From Adiantum capillus-veneris (Eukaryota; Streptophyta; Polypodiopsida; Polypodiales; Pteridaceae): DNA of 64,000 bases. This document shows positions 34,689 through 46,262 of the stretch, in pieces. Under the pieces are notes generated by a model. That model was not told where the DNA came from, ran no database searches, and was given only the letters and a program-made list of their open reading frames with translations. Position numbers and translations under genes: made by a program. Each line of letters begins with the position of its first letter. Positions within the stretch are counted from its first letter, which is position 1. The DNA is taken from positions 150,042,945 to 150,106,944 of the forward strand of contig CM043950.1 in assembly GCA_014529385.2 (NCBI GenBank), given 5' to 3'.

Positions 34689-37600
34689 ATGAGTAGCGAC
34701 GAGGATGTGGGACCGTCCAACCGAAACACCTATCTCTCAACGAGGGTCTTATGTCCTTGTAATCAATGCAAGCATGCTGTGCGACGGACAAGACGTGTTT
34801 CTTTGCAGCACGTTCGTGAATTTGGCGAGTTCGATCCATCTATTATAGATCGAGTTGTTGCCAATTATAACTCGTCGGACTCTGACGCTGGCCAACAAGC
34901 AGCAATCTTGCAACCCAATAGACGTATTCGCAGGCGCTTTGGTCAAGCAGCATATGTGAGGCCACAAGATGTAGCCTCTGACAGCTCGGGGGATGATCAT
35001 GCAGAGCACATTCCCAACGAGGCAATGTTTGAGCCCGAGATTGATGAAATGATCGAGACGATCATGGATTCAGAAAGGCTTATCTATGATGATATGAAAA
35101 GTGAAGCCGATACATCATTGTATAATGGAGCACGTATGTCTAGATTGAAAGCACTCCTGGTTCTTCTCAATATGCAGGCAAAGTTTGGATGGAGTGACAC
35201 TAGCATCACAGCGCTTTTCAGGTGATCTATTACAATTAGTTTACTTTAATAGAACTCATGGTGTATAATGATCTGATAGATTTTTACACGACTGTATCAT
35301 ATTTTTATGTTGTGTAGATTGCTGAAAGAGCACATTCTACCAGCTGACAATGTGATGCCAGATTCCCGAGATGAAGCAAGAAAGATTTTGCGAAACTTGG
35401 GGATGGATTACAATTCTATCCACGCTTGTCCTAATGACTGCATTCTTTTCAGAGGGGAATACACAGACATGGAGAAGTGTCCGAAATGTGATTCCGAAAG
35501 ATATCGAGTAGATCTCCACGGGACAAAAATTCCACAAAAGGTTTTGCGACATTTTCCTTTGCTTCCTCGCATCAAGCATTTCTTCGAATGTAAGTCCATG
35601 GCCGCCCTAGCATCATGGCATGAGGAGAATAAATCTTCGGATGGTGTGCTACGAATTCCTGCAGATTGCGCAGCCTGGAAACATATAGATGGAACATGGT
35701 CGGATTTTGCCAGGGAAGCTCGAAATTTGCGCTTAGGCCTGGCTATGGATGGCGTAAATCCATTTGGTCAAAGATCAACATCTTACAGTGTATGGCCCGT
35801 TGTCATCGTCAACTACAACATTCCCCCGTGGTTGACTACGAAGAAGGGGCACCTATGGCTAAGCTTGATTGTGCCAGGGCGATATAAAGTGGGGAATATG
35901 GATGTGTATCTTCGTCCACTATTGGAAGAGCTACAACAATTGTGGATTGGCATAGAGGTGGTGGATATGAGCCGACACACAGGACGACGGAATGCTTTGA
36001 TCAGAGGTATTCTAATGTGGACCATGCATGACTATCCCGGGCTAACAGAATGCTCAGGTGATCTATTGACACTCCTCTCTCAGACACTGTAAATCTGGTT
36101 TTTCCCCATAGTTGATCTATTATCATGTGTATACATGCAGGGCTTCAAACAAGCGGATACAGAGCATGTGGCACCCTCACTGAAGAAGCAAATCTACGAA
36201 GGTCATCAAGCGTATCTTCCGGAGAATCATGTGTTACGCGACGGCTTTTTGGGAAGAGAGCCACCAAGGATGTCTGCACAAGCATGGTTAGAGCAGAAGG
36301 AGATGTGCGATGACGGATTGCCTCCAGGGATGAAGAGACTATCTCTATGGTACGAGTTACCATACTGGCCTCGACTCGTGATCAATCACTTGCTCGCTCG
36401 ATCCAATGCACATATTCAAGAATGTGGGTAATCTACTATGGGACCATTTGACCGGCAAGAAAGATACTTTGGGAGCCAGAGTTGACCTTAGAAATGTGGA
36501 TCGTATGGAGCAATATTGGCCGCAAACAGCGTCTGATGGATCGATAAAACTTCCTAAAGCACCATGGATTTTCACAGGAGCCCAAGAACGCAAAGTAAAA
36601 GAGGCCATTCGATCTTTGCGGACCCCCACTGGCGTAATGCACTCGCTCCGAACGTGTTTTACTAAAGAAGGAAAGCTTACCGTTTGAAGTCACACGATTG
36701 GCATAAAATGTGTCAGGTACGTTCATAGTGGACTTTAATATCATTGCATAAAATGTGGACTTTAATATCATTGCTGCACATACTTTACAGTTTATTTACC
36801 GGTTGCCATTGAGGGATGTTTGTCTCTCGACATCCGTAACACAATCTACAAACTTGCAAAGCTGGTGCAATGGATCTCACAAAAGGAGATCGACGTAGAC
36901 TCCATACCATTCGCCAAACTAAATGCTGCGGAGCTTGTGTGCATGTTTGAGAAACATTTTCCTACTACAATGCTAACCATTCAGGTGCATCTTCTTATTC
37001 ACATAGTTGATGAGGTGGAAATAGCTGGCACAGTTCATTCCAGATGGATGTTCTTCTTAGAGCGTTTCATGAAAACGCTTAAGGGATATGTGCGTCAAAA
37101 GGCACGTCCGGAGGGTAGCATGGCAGAAGGTTGGTTGGTATCAGAGTCCCTAGTGTACATTGGAGAGTGGTTAGACGGATTTGATAAATCCCGGGACACG
37201 CTATGGCGAACCATAGATGATGAGCGCATATCTGGGATTGTCATGTGCAATCTCGGTGTTGAGAAGAAGATGACGGAAGATCTAGAGGCTAAAATCAACC
37301 GATTTTGCATGCTTCACAATCCAGTGATGCAAAAGTGGATTTCACAATATGAGGATGCAAAGCAAGAGCGACAAAGGGCACGAATCGAGTGGAGACGGGG
37401 AAGACGACCACCGATGCACTATCCAGCGGTTCTGGAGAGCCTACCAACCTTCATGAGCTTAAGATGGTTGCACAACCAATTGAAAAGCGCACAACAATGC
37501 GGTGACGAAGTGACTGAAGAAGAGTGGGAGTACTCTCGGGGTTGCGCGACCAAGGTAAGTTTGCAATGTACGACTAGCAAGTGACTTTATTTATAAACGT

Positions 37601-38378
37601 TTGAACGGCCACTCATAATCTTTGTTCGTTGTAGTATAAGTCATACACAGCAGCATGGTGTAAAGGTCGACATTTTAGGGTGGAACGAATCGACAAAAGC
37701 GTTTTACTCAAGATTGTGGAATCATGGCAAAATTTGAACAGTCTAGTCGACGACGTTCCTCTGATGCAGATCCCGTGGTGGCGGAACTCACTTACTTCGG
37801 CACGCTGCAAGAGATTTTGAGGATCGATTACAGAGGATTTTTTGTCGACTTGTTCGACGTGCAATGGTTCAAGATAATCATGGAGGGTCGAAACGCTACT
37901 GTGCGTAGAGGAGAGTCTGGTTTTCTTGAGGTGGATTCTACTAAGAAATGGACTGACCTAAGAGACACTTTCGTACTACCCGAGCATTGTGAACAAGTAA
38001 GTATATAAATAGTTAACATCCCCCTTTTACAAGTTATGTGCTCTCATGTAAGTTATGTGGCTCTGGCAGGTAGTATTTCATCCTACAAAGTCTACATCAA
38101 ACTGGTGGTACGTCATAGAGTTAGCCCCTCGTAGTGCAAGGACATATGAAGGCTACCATGTGCCAATCACAACGACATCAATGGAGGAGATCAGAGAAGA
38201 TGCTCAATCAGAAGCCGCTGCGGTGGTGCCAGACGAGCATCAAGATGCTACTGCTCTATATGGGGTGCATGCAGAGGAGCTACAAAATGAAACAGAGGAT
38301 ATGTGTTTAAACGGAGAGCTCTATATAGATATAGGAAGTTATGCTGAGTTATGCGAGGATGAGAGAGAGATCTCTTAA
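34689..38378 (+). pseudogene. CACTA TNP2 transposase, spliced, with frame breaks
   Basis: Exon 1 starts at ATG 34689 (MSSDEDVGPSNRNTYLS) and ends at a GTGATC donor near 35,222. Exon 2 (from about 35,317) codes the tnp2 domain: CPKCDSERYR, LGLAMDGVNPFGQRSTSYSV, WPVVIVNYNIPPWL and VYLRPLLEELQQLWIG. A later exon gives GLQTSGYRACGTL, then shifts to KKQIYEGHQAYLPENHVLRD (break near 36,170), then to MHIFKNVGNLLWDHLTGKKD (break near 36,410), then to LKSHDWHKMCQ (break near 36,683). The DUF4218 region (36820-37584) shows VHLLIHIVDEVEIAGTVHSR and FMKTLKGYVRQKARPEGSMA. DUF4216-type sequence (37724-38378) shows YFGTLQEILRIDYRGFFVDL. It is the element's main transposase, and broken as read here. Confidence 0.88.
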
Positions 38379-38599
38379 AGCCACAAATATTGTATTTGAA
38401 CAATTTTGCTCCGTGCTGTAAAAGCTCTAGCTCTTTTGATTGAAAATTCTGAGTTTTCGACTTGCCTCTTCTACCACTCGATTCATTGCGTCATTGTATT
38501 TATATGCGTCATTACGTCATTGTATTTAATGGTATTTGCGTCATTGTCTACTCTATTCATTCAATATTAAGTTTAAATATTCGTGTGTTTAATGCAGGT

Positions 38600-39912
38600 A
38601 TGGATGATGAGGAGTTTCTTTCTTCTTTGTCACCGCAGCAGAGACAGTGGTACGTGGAGCGTCATCGCTCTGGCGCATCATCGCGCGTTCCTACACCATC
38701 CGCATCTCCCTCTCTTTCACAGCATTCGGCGCGCTCCGAAGCTTCGGCGTCGACGAGACGAGCGTCACACTCTTCTAGACACCGGCGCTCTAGTGGTGGC
38801 GGTGGCGGTTGTTGTGGGGATTCCGCCACCGATGCCTCCACACCGCCTCGTGTTCGACGAGGCTCTTTACCCTCCCCTTCTTTGCCCGCCCCCACACCAG
38901 CCACAGCATCGCCGTCTACGCCAGGTTTTGCACGGCTGACTGTTCCTAGAAGCTACACACCTCTACCTACTCCGCCAGGAGCCACCCCACTCGACACTCC
39001 TCGCTTCGGGGCCAGACGCCGGTGGAGACACCTGACGTCCGTACCCCCATCGACACGCCGCTAGAGACCCCTGCCGGGACACCCAGGTTCACGCGTCACC
39101 GGCCAGAGGGCTTGCCTTACTCCGTCGACATCAGCGGCGGCATCATCATGGATGATGACGGCAAGAAGGTGATCTCGCGCATGCGTGGTCTTTGCTCTCA
39201 GCTGTTTAGACACTATATACTAAACAAATGGAGTGAAGTACCAAGTGATTTAAAAAACAGAGTCATCAGCATACTTCATGATGAGTTTCCCGTTCCAACA
39301 CGGGATCAGCGCTTCAATGAAGACCTGATGAAGATTCGAATGCGTGAATACTGCAAACACAAGCGTTCCGAAGTGCAAAAAGCAATCAAGAATGGGTGGA
39401 ATAGGCCAGATTGGCTGGCTAAAGAAGATTGGAAGAATGCGAAGAAAGCAGCGCGCGAGAATCCCGACAAGTGGAAGCAACAAAAGGATGCAGCCAGAGC
39501 GCGAGTAGAGGCAGGGAGCTCGCACCACTTGGGGAGCGGTGGATGGGCATCATTTGAGGCCGATTTTGTAAGTCTTTTCACATTGCTCTTTATGCATGTT
39601 CGATAGTTTAGGGTTTATGAGTTTTTTAGTTCTAACATAATGAAATCTTTGTATGTTTTGACAGTGGTCGATGACAGGACGTGATCCCACACCGTACGAG
39701 CGCGAGTACGCAGGCAGGAAGGGCTTAAACGCCCTGATGGACATTCTCAGTTCTCGCAGCGGCATGGTTAGTATTAGGGTTTACTCTTTTTTATTTTTTG
39801 TATTGTTTTATAAATGTCGTTATATGTTTATACTTACTGAAAACTATCTTATTGTCTTTTTTTGCAGAATCCGACAGATACGCCGCTTGGACGCGATGAG
39901 ACGTCTGATTAG
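38600..39912 (+). pseudogene. CACTA second gene, plant transposase (Transposase_24-like)
   Basis: ATG 38600 follows a splice acceptor (AATGCAG). The N-terminal part is Ser/Pro/Arg-rich and low in complexity. A one-base break near 39,008 (CGGGGCC) moves the frame to TPVETPDVRTPIDTPLETP. The conserved part codes KWSEVPSDLKNRVISILHDE, KKAARENPDKWKQQKDAARA and GSGGWASFEADF, then a GTAAGT intron, WSMTGRDPTPYEREYAGRKG, another intron, and NPTDTPLGRDETSD before TAG 39912. Family knowledge: such proteins accompany TNP2 in CACTA elements and are thought to bind the subterminal repeats. Confidence 0.8.
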
Positions 39913-40267
39913 ACGACGTCAGTTTAGCCGTAGCTAGATAGCATTAGTTTAGGGTTTCTCATAGCTTATGTATCATGAGACGGATTTTATACGTCTTTTT
40001 GAACCATGTATATTATTACATTTGTCACCGCAATTCCTTTGCCAATCAATTCTTTATGCCTATGATGTTGTACAATTGTCATTATTACATTTGCCAATCA
40101 ATTCAGTTTGTCTATGATGTGTACAATTGTCAATTTTGCAAACAATGCGTCTTGTGGGTGACTATTTTGGGTCTATTATTTACCTTTGCACTTTTTTTAA
40201 AAAGTGAATCAAGTACAATATGGTTGATGGGTGGCAGGGCATTCAATGCCCTGCCACCAAAAAAATA
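39913..40267. other. CACTA 3' non-coding region
   Basis: AT-rich 3' UTR-like sequence with an imperfect duplication (CATTTGCCAATCAATTC). GGCAGGGCATTCAATGCCCTGCC near 40,234 is a perfect palindrome, possibly a transcription end signal. No coding sequence. Confidence 0.5.
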
Positions 40268-40535
40268 TTCTCTCAGGCGTCGCTATAAGCGTCGCTATTT
40301 ATGGCTCTGTAGCGTCGCTATATGCGTCGCTATACTCTTCTGTGAGAGCGTCGCTATCTGCGTCGCTATAGGCGTCGCTATGAGCGTCGCTATATAGCGA
40401 CGTCTATAGCGACGCCTATAGCGACGCATATAGCGACGCTCTCGTAGCGACGCTTTTAGCGACGCCGGGGGTTATAAAAACCCAGTGTATTTCCGTCGCT
40501 AAGAGCGTCACAAGAGCACATAACCTCTTGTAGTG
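40268..40535. repeat. CACTA right end: subterminal palindrome and TIR
   Basis: About a dozen GCGTCGC/GCGACGC units. The segment about 40,348-40,440 is a near-perfect palindrome centred at about 40,394 (CGCTATATAGCG), mirroring the hairpin at the left end. Confidence 0.88.
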
Positions 40536-40538
40536 AAC

Positions 40539-41048
40539 CCTGTACTAGGCAATTCCAAATCCCAATTCTTTCCTTGGTGCTCTGTCACTTTAGAAAGAAT
40601 TTGTACCAACTCACCATTGAATCTTTCATTTAAGCCATTACACTGCGGGTAATAAGGAGTGGTATGCTGGTGCCTAATCTTCATCTTTGTGCATAAGAAG
40701 TCTAGCAATTTAGCTCTAAATCCTGGCCCCTTATCTGAAAGTAGCTCTAATGGCACCCCAAACTTGCAACATATTTCATCATACACAAATTTTGCCACAT
40801 CCTTTGCAGTGATCTGTTTTACTGCTATAGCCTCTGCCCATCTAGAGATTTAGTCCACTGCCGTCAAAATATAGCTTTTGCCCCTGCTTGTGATAGGTAA
40901 TGGGCCTATTGCATCAATCCCCCACTTTTCAAACACATCAAACGCCATAATGGTTTTTCGTAGCTCTGGCTTCAACACTCTCTTCCCAAATGCTTGACAC
41001 CTATTGCAAGACCTACACCAATGGTGAACATCCTTGTGCAAACTAGGT
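40539..41048 (-). pseudogene. E2 integrase, zinc-binding end and catalytic core
   Basis: Minus frames 41041-40850 and 40798-40539. HHWCRSCNRCQAFGKRV completes the HHCC motif. The core shows FEKWGIDAIGPLP (first Asp), LLSDKGPGFRA (second Asp) and CNGLNERFNGELVQ (Glu). A TAA stop falls where YLSRWAEA is expected. The frame ends at LELPST, where CACTA is inserted. Compared with E1, about 13 residues (ALWAYRTS...) are missing just upstream of the insertion. Confidence 0.85.
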
Positions 41049-42019
41049 CATACATACCCCTCTTGCAAAATCTTATGCAAGGTGATCTTTAGAGCAAAAT
41101 GGCCACCACATGCACCTTCATGATTCTCTTCCAACACTCTATAAAGCTCCTCTCGCCAAGGGACACGTCTCAACACGAGATCAGCCCCTTTCATGTATAA
41201 GACATCACCAATCAATTTGTACCTGTATGCTCTACGCACAAAGCCATACTTCTTAGACTTCTGAATCTCCTTTGGAATGATTCCTGTTAGCAAAAACTCC
41301 TCTTCTTGATCCAAACTTTTCCGGCCATGATAAAGAGGTAAAGTGGTCCTCAACACCAATAGCTCCCCAATCATGCCTTGAGTTGCTTCATGTGCCTCTC
41401 CATTTAGAGCACGTTCAATGTGTCTGATGCTCCATGCTTCAAACATTTTTAACAGGCCTTTAATTCTGAAGCACATTTCCTTCAATGAGGTGTTCTTGCT
41501 CTTCCACACACCCAGCACTTGCTTCACCACTAACAAGGCATCACCTTTTATGCTCAACCTTCGAACCCCATGCTTCAAACAAATGTGTAATTCGGCTTCC
41601 AGAGTAGCATATTCAGCCTCATTGTTACTATGAGCATCCAATTTGAACCCTCTCTTGCATACTAGCTTCCCCTCTGGATCATAAAGTGCTATACCCCCTG
41701 AAGCTGCATCATGGCTCTTTCTGTATGAACCATCAAAGAACAACACATGTGCATTGCTGATCTGTGGCACTTCTTCAACTACCTTTCTCACCACCTCTTC
41801 CTTAACAATAAGGGGATTCTCCTTGTAGGTCAACAAATCAGCTAGTGTAGCCCTTGTACTATCTTCCACTAGAAAAGAGAACTCAAACTCTTGCAGCTCA
41901 ATTACCCATTTCTTCACCACATTTGAAATGTTAGTGCCATTAATTAACTTGGCAAAAAGGCATAACTCATCAAGAAAACAAAAGGTCGTGGTAGCAAGTA
42001 ATGACGAAATCGTCGACAA
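41049..42019 (-). pseudogene. E2 second RNase H (archaeal type) and integrase N-terminus
   Basis: One open minus frame. LINGTNISNVVKKWVIELQE closes the RT-linked RNase H. FFDGSYRKSHDAASGG, SNNEAEYATLEAE and KGDALLVVKQVLGVW give the acidic residues of the second RNase H, with SIRHIERALNGEAHEA after it. RRVPWREELYRVLEENHEGA starts the integrase zinc domain. The position between RNase H and integrase is the hallmark of Tat-lineage gypsy elements. Confidence 0.85.
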
Positions 42020-43029
42020 GCAAATATTACACTAGCCATCACTAGCTCTACTTCCGAGAACTTTCTCTCCGCTACCAACTTCACTCGGCTTGCACAATAC
42101 ACTGGCCTCATATAATGGCTGCCCTTCCCCTTTTGCAATAGCATGGCTCCAATGGCATCATCCCCTACTGATGGATTTACATAAAACACTTGCTCCCAAT
42201 CAGGAGCTTGCATGGCTGACAACCCCCCTAGCACCTCTTGAAACACTTCTTCACACTTGTCATCCCATTGCAATGGATCATTCTTTGCCACTTGTTGTAA
42301 TGGATAAAGAATCTGAGAAGACAATGGAATAAACCTTTCCATGTACTTCACTTTGTGTATAAAGGTTGCCAATTGCTTCGTACTCGTAGGTGATGGAAGA
42401 AGAATAATAGACTTAACCATGTCTGGATCAGCCTCAATGCCATTTTCTGACACCATGTGGCCCAATAACTTCACCCTTGGCTGTGCTAGATGACATTTCT
42501 TTGGATTTAGTTGTCCTCCACATTCATCATATCGAGCCAATACCATCTGCAGCTTCTCACGGTGTTCAGCCCTACTGCTATAAACACAGAAGTCATCCAT
42601 AAAAGCTTTAACACAACTACCAATGAATGGTTCCAACACCCAATTTTCTCTCTCTTGATAGAAGGAAGGTCCATTTGACAACCCAAATGGCAATACTGTG
42701 TAGCAATAGCAGCCCCATGGCGTAATAAAAGTGGTCTTTGTGCGGTCTTTAAGAGCAATCTTCAATTGAAACCTCTCATAACCTGCCACTGAATCCAAGA
42801 TCTGATCGATGAATGGAAGAGGATATGGGTTCTTCTTAGTGGCTGCATTTAAGGGTTTAAAATCTACACAAATTCTCCACTTTCCATCCTTCTTTGGATT
42901 GACTACAACTGGACTTACCCATTCTGTGGTCTCCACAGGGACTATGAACCCTGCCTTCAATAACTTGTCCACCTCTTCTCGCAAGGCTTCCATTTTCTCT
43001 TGACACATCCTTCTTAGCCTTTTCCGCAC
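41944..43029 (-). pseudogene. E2 reverse transcriptase and RNase H; motif A deleted
   Basis: Minus frame 43029-41944: AGFIVPVETTEWVSPVVVNP, GKWRICVDFKPLNAATKKNP and ITPWGCYCYTVLPFGLSNGP, then FMDDFCVYSS, the intact YxDD-type box. Between VAGYERF and QLKIALKDR some 8-10 residues are missing compared with E5 (YTVCDGYSGYFQ), which removes the motif A Asp. An RNase H-type GDDAIGAMLLQKGKG follows. Confidence 0.88.
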
Positions 43030-44474
43030 TGGCTTAGCACCTTCTTTCAGCTATATGCATCTCTTCGCCCTTGAACCCTCTGATCTCTTCATATGAAGTA
43101 ATGAAAAAATCAAGAAAACTAGCCAGCATGTGCAAATATATATCCTTCTCCATAGCTGAGAGGTCTCCACTGATCATTTGTGTCATCAATTCCTGCTTCT
43201 TTGACAACTCAACCTTGGTTTGCATCAGCCCTTCAATCACTTCATAAGGCCCTTCACTTTCATCTTCAACCTCATTCGCAAATGCAACTAAACCAAACTC
43301 TTGGATTTCTTTGTCCATCCTCATCATTGCTGGTAGTGCTATCACTGTCCTCATTTGTCACCATGGAAGAGTCTTCATCACTAGACTCATCCTCATCTTC
43401 ATAAAGCTCCTCTAATCGTTTCCTTGTGTCCATATTATAAAGCTTCTTGGTACCTGTCTTTCCATAGAGTCTAATCGTACCATGTCGCCAATCTTGAACA
43501 GCTCCCACTGCACGTAACCATGGTCTACCCAATATAATAGGATATGCTCCCAACCCTGCTGGCATCACATGAAAATCAACCACTGTCTTTGCATCATATG
43601 CCTCCACTTCTAAGCTCTTTACAACACCCAAGCATTTTACTTTTTGATGGTTTGCCAATCTGATCCGAAAACCTGACACCCCTGCCACTATGAGACCCAT
43701 CTTCTCAACGCATGAGTGTGTTATGATGCATATTTGAGCTCCACCATCCACATAACCTTGTCCCAAATTTTTCCTTTTATGCCACACATCTACTATTGGA
43801 AAAATGTGTGGTAGCTCATCCATTGCCAACACCTTTACTGAACCTCTCTCTGGCTCTTTCTCCATTGGGTTAACCATCCTCTTCCACTGTCGCTTTAGCT
43901 TAGGCACCATCTCTATAAGCTGCCCAAAAGTAACATCTACCTTCCTGCTCGTCAGATCCTCCTTCAAGTCATAGCTTAATTGCCCATCCCCTAGTGGAAA
44001 ATCTGAAACATGAAACTTTCGACAAGCTCTCCTTTTCCTCTTGGCCTTGACATCCTCACCTTCATGACTCTTTCCCTTCTTCTTACTACGACCTGGGGCA
44101 CTTCTTCCTTCCTTGTCCTCTGTCGTCCTCTTCCCAATAGGCATCACTAATGTATCCTCTAACTTTGATGCCTTGTCTAAGGTAACCACACTTAACACTT
44201 TTTGTCTTTCCTTTTCCTCCTGGTTTAATCCACTGGTTCCTTCATCTCCTTTAATTTCGATGCCATAATCATGCGACCTAGTTAGCACCTGTTTTGGAAA
44301 TGGATACATGTCTCACCCCATCCTTTGTGGCTTATCACATTGCGGGCTAATGTGACCCAACTCTCCACAATTGTAACATGTGGGCGTCTGCCTCCAAAAC
44401 CTACCATTACTTTGTCCAACACCATTTCTAGGCCTTTCTTCACCTCCTGGTTGATTTGCAAACCTCCCTTGACC
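43030..44474 (-). pseudogene. E2 zinc knuckle and protease region
   Basis: CYNCGELGHISPQC near 44,360 is a CCHC knuckle, in a short frame broken before 44,309. The frame 44309-43272 has a Lys/Arg-rich linker (KAKRKRRACRKFHVSDFPLG), then the protease with YVDGGAQICIITHSCVEKMG and AYPIILGRPWLRAVGAVQDW. The spacer from 43,354 carries Glu-rich and Asp-rich runs. The DGG active site instead of DSG is shared by E3 and E5. Confidence 0.82.
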
Positions 44475-45242
44475 TCAATTATTTCCCACTTGACCTAGCA
44501 TGTTTAGGCTGAGATTCTTCATTAAATCTACCATTTGCCTCATGTCTTGCCTTAGCCCATCATCTTGCACTGTTGTAGTGACCACTGCTGGCATAACCTG
44601 AGTAGTAACAGGAACCACTGGTTCGTGATGAGCCCGTGGAATGCGACCTTGTAAAGAGTCCATAGGCTGAAATTCAGACCTCATTGGGAAAGACTCCACC
44701 CCTAACTAGCTCATTTTCTTCAGCTTCCACTCTTTGTTCCTTGCTACCTCTAGTGCATCTTCATATGTCCTAGGCTTCTTTAGCTCCACTCTCCAACGTA
44801 TATTCTCCCAAAGACCAGCCAAGAACCTGTCCTTCTTCATCATGTCAGGCGGGGGTACCTGTGGTGCTAAGGCCTTGCACATTCGCTCCCATGCCAATGA
44901 AAACATACGTATGTACGCATCTACCAGATCACCTTCCTTTTGCACCAAAGCATGTACTTCTTGCCACACTTTGTCAGGATCTTCTATCTTCACAAACTCC
45001 ACTTCCAACCCATGTCGTAGATTGTCTGAACTCAACCTTACAGGTGGATCTACCACACACAACTCCTCTTCAAATGCTTTAGACCAAACTCGTGCATCAC
45101 TCTTCAAACAAATTTGGAGAAGGCGTAACATCTGCGTAGGGTCATGAATCTGGTTGCTAATGTAGGCAACCTCCATCTTTTCCAAAAATTATTCCACATC
45201 TTCATCACTTCTTCCATGAAACTCCGGATAAGAGAAAGCCAT
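44475..45242 (-). pseudogene. E2 gag
   Basis: ATG at 45242-45240 (MAFSYPEFHGRSDEDVE, then TAA where an amino acid codon is expected) leads into FLEKMEVAYISNQIHDPTQM. Typical gag features follow: CLKSDARVWSKAFEEEL, DLVDAYIRMFSLAWERMCKA and KKDRFLAGLWENIRWRVELK. A stop near 44,706 separates the C-terminal part (MRQMVDLMKNLSLNMLGQ). Confidence 0.82.
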
Positions 45243-46244
45243 GGCTACCGAAGTTATAATGTTTGAGAACCCCTTCGAACACACGTGCAAGAACCCAAAA
45301 CTTTTCACTACCCAATCCCCAAAAACTTCAATGGAGCTCAGCTTTAGATAAGGACAAACACATGCACATCAAATGAGTTTTCATAGTTAATCATCGGAAT
45401 GACAACAGGCAAAGGACATTCCAGGATCTCTCTCAATCTTCTTGGCCCAAACATAAAGACTATGCGCTGCTGGAAAAAGATCTTCCTGGACACATGAACA
45501 TTAATCTGGATTCTTTGAGTTAAATGAAAAGGAGTGAACTTAGGGCCATTTTGATCATCCATTAAATCCAACCATGAAGCTCCCAAGAAGGCACACCTGA
45601 CTTATCCTCTGATTTTTGCACAAATTTCAGCAGCATAACAGCATAAATGGCTCAAAATACCAAAAAACCAGCCATCATAACTTAGAAAAATTTTGGGAGA
45701 GTTTCCCCAGAAGTAGAGCAGTGTGAACCCAAAATATAGACTGTCTACAATAGAATCCGAGCATCAATTAGGAATCACTAGTACATAGCCTATGGCGAGG
45801 TCACAAAAAGGATGCTCTAGCTACCTGTATCATCGAAAGGATCTCTACATTTGAGAATCCCCCAGCTCAATAAAAACCTCACGCTATCGACCCTCACACG
45901 AAGGCTAATGCAAATCGCGTATAGTCAAGTCTCAGAAATGACTATCTTCCAAACAAAGTCTCAGAAATGGATGGGACTGCCAAATAAAATCATATATAGC
46001 TCCACAAATGCGTACAATGGCAGTTTCCACAAGTAACGTACAATCCAGCAGACAATGCGCTCAAATAGGCGCCAAGTGATGCATACCCACAACAACTGCA
46101 AGTGACATCACTGCTAGTATATCACTGTACTCCAGCTACCTGTACCTGTGTGAATCACCTGTACATTAACCTGTCCCTGTAACCTGTAATCCCCAATCTC
46201 GAAGCTCGAAGCTCCAAGCAGAAGGTACTCGAAGAAGATCCTCC
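45243..46244 (-). other. E2 untranslated leader
   Basis: Counterpart of the E1 leader on the minus strand. The segment about 46,085-45,690 also matches the Copia-1 leader. No open frame of note. Confidence 0.75.
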
Positions 46245-46256
46245 GTGGGGGCGCCA
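46245..46256 (-). other. E2 primer binding site
   Basis: The minus strand reads TGGCGCCCCCAC followed by GGAGGATC, six bases inside the 5' LTR. Confidence 0.7.
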
Positions 46257-46262
46257 AAAGAA

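Larger units (their letters stand above)
32925..40535 (+). mobile_element. CACTA (En/Spm) DNA transposon, complete ends
   Basis: Ends CACTACAAGAGG (32925) and CCTCTTGTAGTG (40535), with the 3-bp duplication AAC on each side (32922-32924 and 40536-40538). Both subterminal regions are packed with AGCGACGC-type repeats. Two plus-strand genes lie inside: a TNP2 transposase (34689-38378) and a second transposase-type gene (38600-39912). It sits in the E2 integrase, so it is younger than E2. Confidence 0.93.

Noticed and set aside
38583-38939. Second plus-strand open frame and a minus-strand frame over the CACTA second gene
   Set aside because: Shadows of the Ser/Pro/Arg-rich N-terminus of the gene starting at 38600.
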